64,000 nt of DNA from CAVSWT01 sp963775245 (lineage in GTDB: Bacteria; Bacteroidota; Ignavibacteria; Ignavibacteriales; Ignavibacteriaceae): the NCBI GenBank assembly GCA_963775245.1, contig CAVZID010000030.1, positions 1 through 64,000 on the forward strand. Reading direction: 5' to 3'. The stretch's first letter is position 1. Every line of letters begins with the position of its first letter. Shown in pieces: positions 60,538-64,000 of the stretch. The notes under the pieces were generated by a model. It was not told where the DNA came from. It did no database searches and worked only from the letters and a program-made list of their open reading frames with translations. The position numbers and the translations under genes are program-made.

Positions 60538-61929
60538 CTATAAATAAACATCTCTATCACCATTCCCAACTTTATCCAGCATATCTTCAACTTTTTTCCT
60601 AGTTACACCTGTTACAGAATCAATTTCTTTTTGGAAGAATGGTTCAGAAACTTTTTTTGTTTCATCAGATGCATAATCCATTAAATATTCTTTAAAAGTT
60701 GCAAGCGCATTAGGCACACAAATTTTTCCAATATTTCCTGTCTTAGCTAATTCCATAAATCTATCGCCTGTTCTTTGAGAACGGTAGCACGCAGTACAAA
60801 AGCTTGGAAAGTATCCAAGCGAAACAACATCCCGGATTACTTCATCCAAAGTACGGTGGTCGCCTAATTGAAATTGTTCAAGTTCGTGTTCATTTAAGCT
60901 TTGTTGTGATTCTTTATATCCGCCCGGTGCGGTTCTGCTGCCTGCACTAATTTGTGAAATACCAACTTCAAAAAGTTCCCGTCTTAATTCAGCTCTTTCT
61001 CTTGTGGAAAGAATCATTCCTGTATACGGAACTGACAAGCGAATTACAGCAACAAGTTTTTTAAATTGAACATCATCCACTGCATAAGGAGGATTAATCG
61101 CAGCAGGTGCATTCAAAGCAGGTTCTAATCTTGGGATAGAAATAGTATGCGGCCCGATTCCAAACTTTGAATCTAAATATTCGGCATGAGTTAGCAGCGC
61201 GAGAGTTTCAAATTTATAATCTGTTAATCCAAACAACGCCCCGATTCCAACGTCATCAATATCTGCTTGAAGTGCTCTATCCATCGCATATAGTCTATAA
61301 GCATAATCGCGTTTTGGGCCGAGCGGGTGCATTTGCAAATAAGTTTGATAATGATAAGTTTCCTGGAAGCACTGATATGTTCCTATTCCAAATCTTTTAA
61401 GTCTTTTGAATTGTTCTAAATCCAGTGGAGCTGTATTAACATTTAACCTTCTAATATTATTCCCTTCAAGATTGATAGAATAGATTCTTTCAATGGCTTC
61501 CCCAATAAAATCTAAGCTTGCCTTTTTAGGATGCTCGCCTGCAACAAGTAATAATCTTTTTTGCCCGGTGTTGATTAAATAACGTGCCTCTTCTTCAATC
61601 TCATCTACAGTTAAAGTTTTTCGTATTAGTTCTTTATTGTCTCTTCGAAAAGCACAGTAAAGACAATTATTCACACATACATTTGTAACATAAAGCGGAG
61701 CGAATAGAACCAAACGGTTTCCATATATTTTTTCTTTTACTTTTTTAGCTTCGTTATGAAGTTCATCTAATAATTCAGGTGAACTTATATTTAATAGAGC
61801 AGCACTTTCTCTTAAGGATATTCCTTTTCCTTCGCTGGCTTTTTTAATAATGTCTTTTTGTAAATATTGGTCGTGTAATTTGTCGTCTTCTAATAAGGAG
61901 TTGATATAACTTTCATTTATAAATTCCAT
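60538..61929 (-). CDS. hydG: [FeFe]-hydrogenase maturation radical SAM enzyme HydG
   Basis: HydG cleaves tyrosine to supply CO and cyanide and makes an Fe(CO)2(CN)-cysteine synthon for the H-cluster. The 463-residue protein has the radical SAM motif in NVCVNNCLYCAFRR and the C-terminal auxiliary cluster CTAC plus a Cys 22 residues on (GKIC), which distinguishes HydG from the related ThiH. ETYHYQTYLQMHP and SAGSRTAPGGY also match. Start at ATG 61929 (MEFINESYI); an upstream start at 61953 adds eight residues. Divergent from the aspartase-like gene. Confidence 0.96.
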   Translation of the reverse strand: MEFINESYINSLLEDDKLHDQYLQKDIIKKASEGKGISLRESAALLNISSPELLDELHNEAKKVKEKIYGNRLVLFAPLYVTNVCVNNCLYCAFRRDNKELIRKTLTVDEIEEEARYLINTGQKRLLLVAGEHPKKASLDFIGEAIERIYSINLEGNNIRRLNVNTAPLDLEQFKRLKRFGIGTYQCFQETYHYQTYLQMHPLGPKRDYAYRLYAMDRALQADIDDVGIGALFGLTDYKFETLALLTHAEYLDSKFGIGPHTISIPRLEPALNAPAAINPPYAVDDVQFKKLVAVIRLSVPYTGMILSTRERAELRRELFEVGISQISAGSRTAPGGYKESQQSLNEHELEQFQLGDHRTLDEVIRDVVSLGYFPSFCTACYRSQRTGDRFMELAKTGNIGKICVPNALATFKEYLMDYASDETKKVSEPFFQKEIDSVTGVTRKKVEDMLDKVGNGDRDVYL

Positions 61930-62218
61930 CTTAAACGCTTGCCCTTCTTTCAAATTTTATTCGGTGTGATGATTAAATCCTCACTTTTAACGAAGACAAT
62001 AAACATACCACGGAAAGCATATTTGTAATCGAATAAAAACACATGGTGTACAAAGTATTTCTTGAAAGCGAGAAATGTTTTATTTGAAATGGTATGTGAT
62101 ACACTCTACAAGCTTTGATTATAGTACACAAACATTTCAAATCATCAATGTTCTTTTAAAGAATGTTCAATCATACCACACTAAAGTGATGGAACGCTTT
62201 TTGAATTTTTTAATTGTT

Positions 62219-63643
62219 ATGAGAATAGAAAAAGACTCAATAGGAATAAAAAATCTGCCTTATGAAGCTGTTTACGGCGTTCATACGCAAAGGGCTTTGG
62301 AGAATTTCCCGGTTACAGGTGAAAGGGTAAATCTATATTTAATCAAAGCATATTTGCTGGTTAAAAGTGCTGCTGCTAAAACAAATTTTGATATTGGTGC
62401 GTTAGCATTTGAAAAATATGAAGCTATTGAGAAAGCAATTGAAGTTTTATTAAATGAAACTGAAAAAGCTCTAAACAAGGAAAACTTTTCTATATACGAA
62501 AAGATAAAAGTTGACCCATACCAGGGCGGCGCAGGTACTTCGCTTAATATGAATATTAATGAAGTGATTGCTAATACTGCTTTGAAATTTATGAATAAAA
62601 ATTACGGTGAATATAATTTCATTCATCCAATTGATGATGTTAATTTATCCCAATCAACGAATGACACATATCCGACATCTTTAAAGATTGCATCGATAAT
62701 TTTAATAAAGGAGTTAGCACAGGCATTTGCAAAACTTCAAAGAGAGCTTCAGACTAAAGAAACAGAATTTTGTAATGTAATTAAGCTCGGTAGAACTCAA
62801 TTTCAGGATGCTGTCCCAATAACACTTGGACAGGAATTCGGCGCTTACGCACAAGCCATTGCCCGTGACAGATGGCGTTTGTATAACGGTGAAGAAAGGC
62901 TCCGCTCTGTTAATTTAGGCGGAACAGCAATTGGGACATCAGTTTGCGCTAATAGAGATTTTGTTTTAAAAATAAATAATGTGTTGAATAAAATTACTTC
63001 ACTGCCGATTGCTAAAGCGGAAGATTTAATCGATGCAACTCAAAATCTTGACGTATTTGTTGAGGTGCATGGTTTGATAAAAGCCGGAGCTGTTTCAATT
63101 ATTAAAATATGCAATGACCTTCGTTTTTTATCAAGCGGCCCGCATGGAGGTATAGGAGAAATACAATTACCAGGTATGCAGGCTGGCTCAAGCATAATGC
63201 CCGGCAAAGTTAATCCAGTCATTCTTGAAAATGCAATTCAAGTTGCAGAGTTAGTTAAAGGAAATGATGTTGTAATTTCAAACTTAGTTGGAGCCGGCAA
63301 CTTAGAGTTAAATGCCTTTACACCTTTGATTGCACATCTGTTTTTAAAATCTGCTGAAATGTTAAAGGATTCGATAAATAATCTTGCTGAGAAATGTATA
63401 AAAGGCATCAAAGCTAAACCGGAAAGGTGCAAAAGAAATCTAATCAACTCTTCAGCAATTGCAGCTTCGTTAATTAATACATTTGGATATGATATTATTT
63501 CTGAAATAGTAAAAGAATCTGAAGAAAAAAAATTAAGACTGATAGATGTATTAAAAGAAAGAAACTTATTAACAGAAGATGAGCTAATTAAAATTCTTTC
63601 AAATCAAGTAGGGGGCGAAATTGAATACAGTACCAAACTCTGA
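62219..63643 (+). CDS. aspA: Aspartate ammonia-lyase-like protein in the hyd cluster
   Basis: A 474-residue member of the fumarase/aspartase superfamily. The ATG at 62219 (MRIEKDSIGIKNLPYEAVYGVHTQRALENF) is chosen; the longer frame from 62075 adds 48 residues with no homology-like content. Motifs: GGAGTSLNMNINEVIAN, STNDTYPTSLK, GRTQFQDAVPITLGQE, and the signature GSSIMPGKVNPV. The GTSLNMNINEV and FQDAVP wording favours aspartase (aspartate to fumarate and ammonium) over fumarase. It overlaps hydF by 23 bases, so it is translated with it; ammonium for the H-cluster bridging amine is a plausible role. Confidence 0.88.
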   Translation: MRIEKDSIGIKNLPYEAVYGVHTQRALENFPVTGERVNLYLIKAYLLVKSAAAKTNFDIGALAFEKYEAIEKAIEVLLNETEKALNKENFSIYEKIKVDPYQGGAGTSLNMNINEVIANTALKFMNKNYGEYNFIHPIDDVNLSQSTNDTYPTSLKIASIILIKELAQAFAKLQRELQTKETEFCNVIKLGRTQFQDAVPITLGQEFGAYAQAIARDRWRLYNGEERLRSVNLGGTAIGTSVCANRDFVLKINNVLNKITSLPIAKAEDLIDATQNLDVFVEVHGLIKAGAVSIIKICNDLRFLSSGPHGGIGEIQLPGMQAGSSIMPGKVNPVILENAIQVAELVKGNDVVISNLVGAGNLELNAFTPLIAHLFLKSAEMLKDSINNLAEKCIKGIKAKPERCKRNLINSSAIAASLINTFGYDIISEIVKESEEKKLRLIDVLKERNLLTEDELIKILSNQVGGEIEYSTKL

Positions 63644-64000
63644 AAGAAAGCACATCGCGTTTGTCGGAAGGCGAAACGTAGGGAAATCTTCTCTTGTAAA
63701 TTCTTTTATCGGGCAAGATTTATGCATTGTAAGTAATGTTCCCGGCACCACAACCGACCCGGTAAGAAAAGCTATGGAATTACTTCCATTCGGGCCTGTT
63801 CTGCTTATTGATACTGCCGGTATAGATGATATAGGTGAATTGGGAAAGAAAAGAATTGGAAAGACATTAAATGTAATTTCTTCCGCAGATTTTGTTATTG
63901 TCGTTTTAGATGCTACCCAAGAGATGGCTCATGAGGAAGAGGAACTAATTAAATATTTGAGAAAAATTTCTACTCCATTTATAGTTGCCATAAATAAAAT
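63621..64000 (+). CDS. hydF: [FeFe]-hydrogenase maturation GTPase HydF (3' truncated)
   Basis: HydF is the GTPase scaffold that carries the assembled dinuclear iron precursor to the hydrogenase. The first about 126 residues are present before the window ends: P-loop FVGRRNVGKSSLVN, switch I with PGTTTDPVRKAME, and G3 in LIDTAGIDD. This wording is diagnostic of HydF GTPase domains. The start is a TTG at 63621, inside the end of the aspartase-like gene, with GGGGGCG as ribosome-binding site. The dimerisation and cluster-binding domains lie beyond the window. Confidence 0.93.
   Translation, partial: MNTVPNSERKHIAFVGRRNVGKSSLVNSFIGQDLCIVSNVPGTTTDPVRKAMELLPFGPVLLIDTAGIDDIGELGKKRIGKTLNVISSADFVIVVLDATQEMAHEEEELIKYLRKISTPFIVAINK

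Noticed and set aside
62075..62218. Long N-terminal extension of the aspartase-like protein
   Set aside because: It has no resemblance to the family, and the ATG at 62219 gives the normal N-terminus and length.

Overview
The window is AT-rich chromosomal DNA. It most probably comes from a member of the Ignavibacteria or a neighbouring Bacteroidota/Chlorobi-group lineage. The main evidence is a type IX secretion sorting domain with the phrase QNYPNPFN in the secreted deacetylase at 25984-27483. A SusC-like TonB receptor with a carboxypeptidase-regulatory N-terminus and many short inverted repeats between genes agree with this. Assignment below phylum level is inference. No rRNA, tRNA, CRISPR array, intact insertion sequence or prophage was seen.

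Layout. (1) 1-7066: tail of a [NiFe]-hydrogenase large subunit, its maturation protease and the full maturation set hypA-B-F-C-D-E. (2) 7179-8165: a lipoprotein phosphoesterase. (3) 8464-19664, minus strand: a sugar (probably trehalose) locus with a TonB receptor, an MFS permease, a periplasmic GH65 enzyme, a neutral-type GH37 trehalase, a LacI regulator and a sodium:solute symporter. Both hydrolase genes are split by a single-base frameshift. (4) 19977-24276: a membrane-anchored solute-binding protein, a histidine kinase and an NtrC-type regulator, probably the sensory side of sugar use. (5) 24317-35021: small membrane proteins, a T9SS-exported deacetylase, an OmpR/HK pair, two EamA transporters around enolase, a lipoprotein and a macrodomain protein.

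(6) 35513-51237 is the most unusual part. Two divergent gene sets each carry a HybA-like ferredoxin, a HybB/NrfD-like quinone-interacting membrane subunit, proteins with glycine-cleavage-H-like domains and a histidine kinase whose periplasmic sensor has CxxCH and CX4CH haem motifs. The minus-strand set adds a 13-haem cytochrome c and two receiver/H-domain fusions. The plus-strand set adds an NtrC-type activator, an archaemetzincin and a receiver-like protein with Glu in place of the phospho-Asp. Sigma-54-type promoters precede two of the plus-strand units. I read it as a haem- or redox-sensing regulatory system wrapped around a membrane electron-transfer module; its function is not known to me.

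(7) 51391-57214: threonine-to-glycine genes (kbl, tdh), a TerB-like protein, fumarase and two unknown genes. (8) 57338-59449: a pullulanase-type GH13 enzyme. (9) 59456-64000: [FeFe]-hydrogenase maturation genes hydE and hydG facing an aspartase-like gene and hydF, which is cut by the window end. The window therefore holds maturation genes for both hydrogenase classes.

Three frameshifts (near 12758, 15397 and 42704) interrupt otherwise well-conserved genes. They could be real mutations or base-calling/assembly errors, so loss of function should not be assumed.
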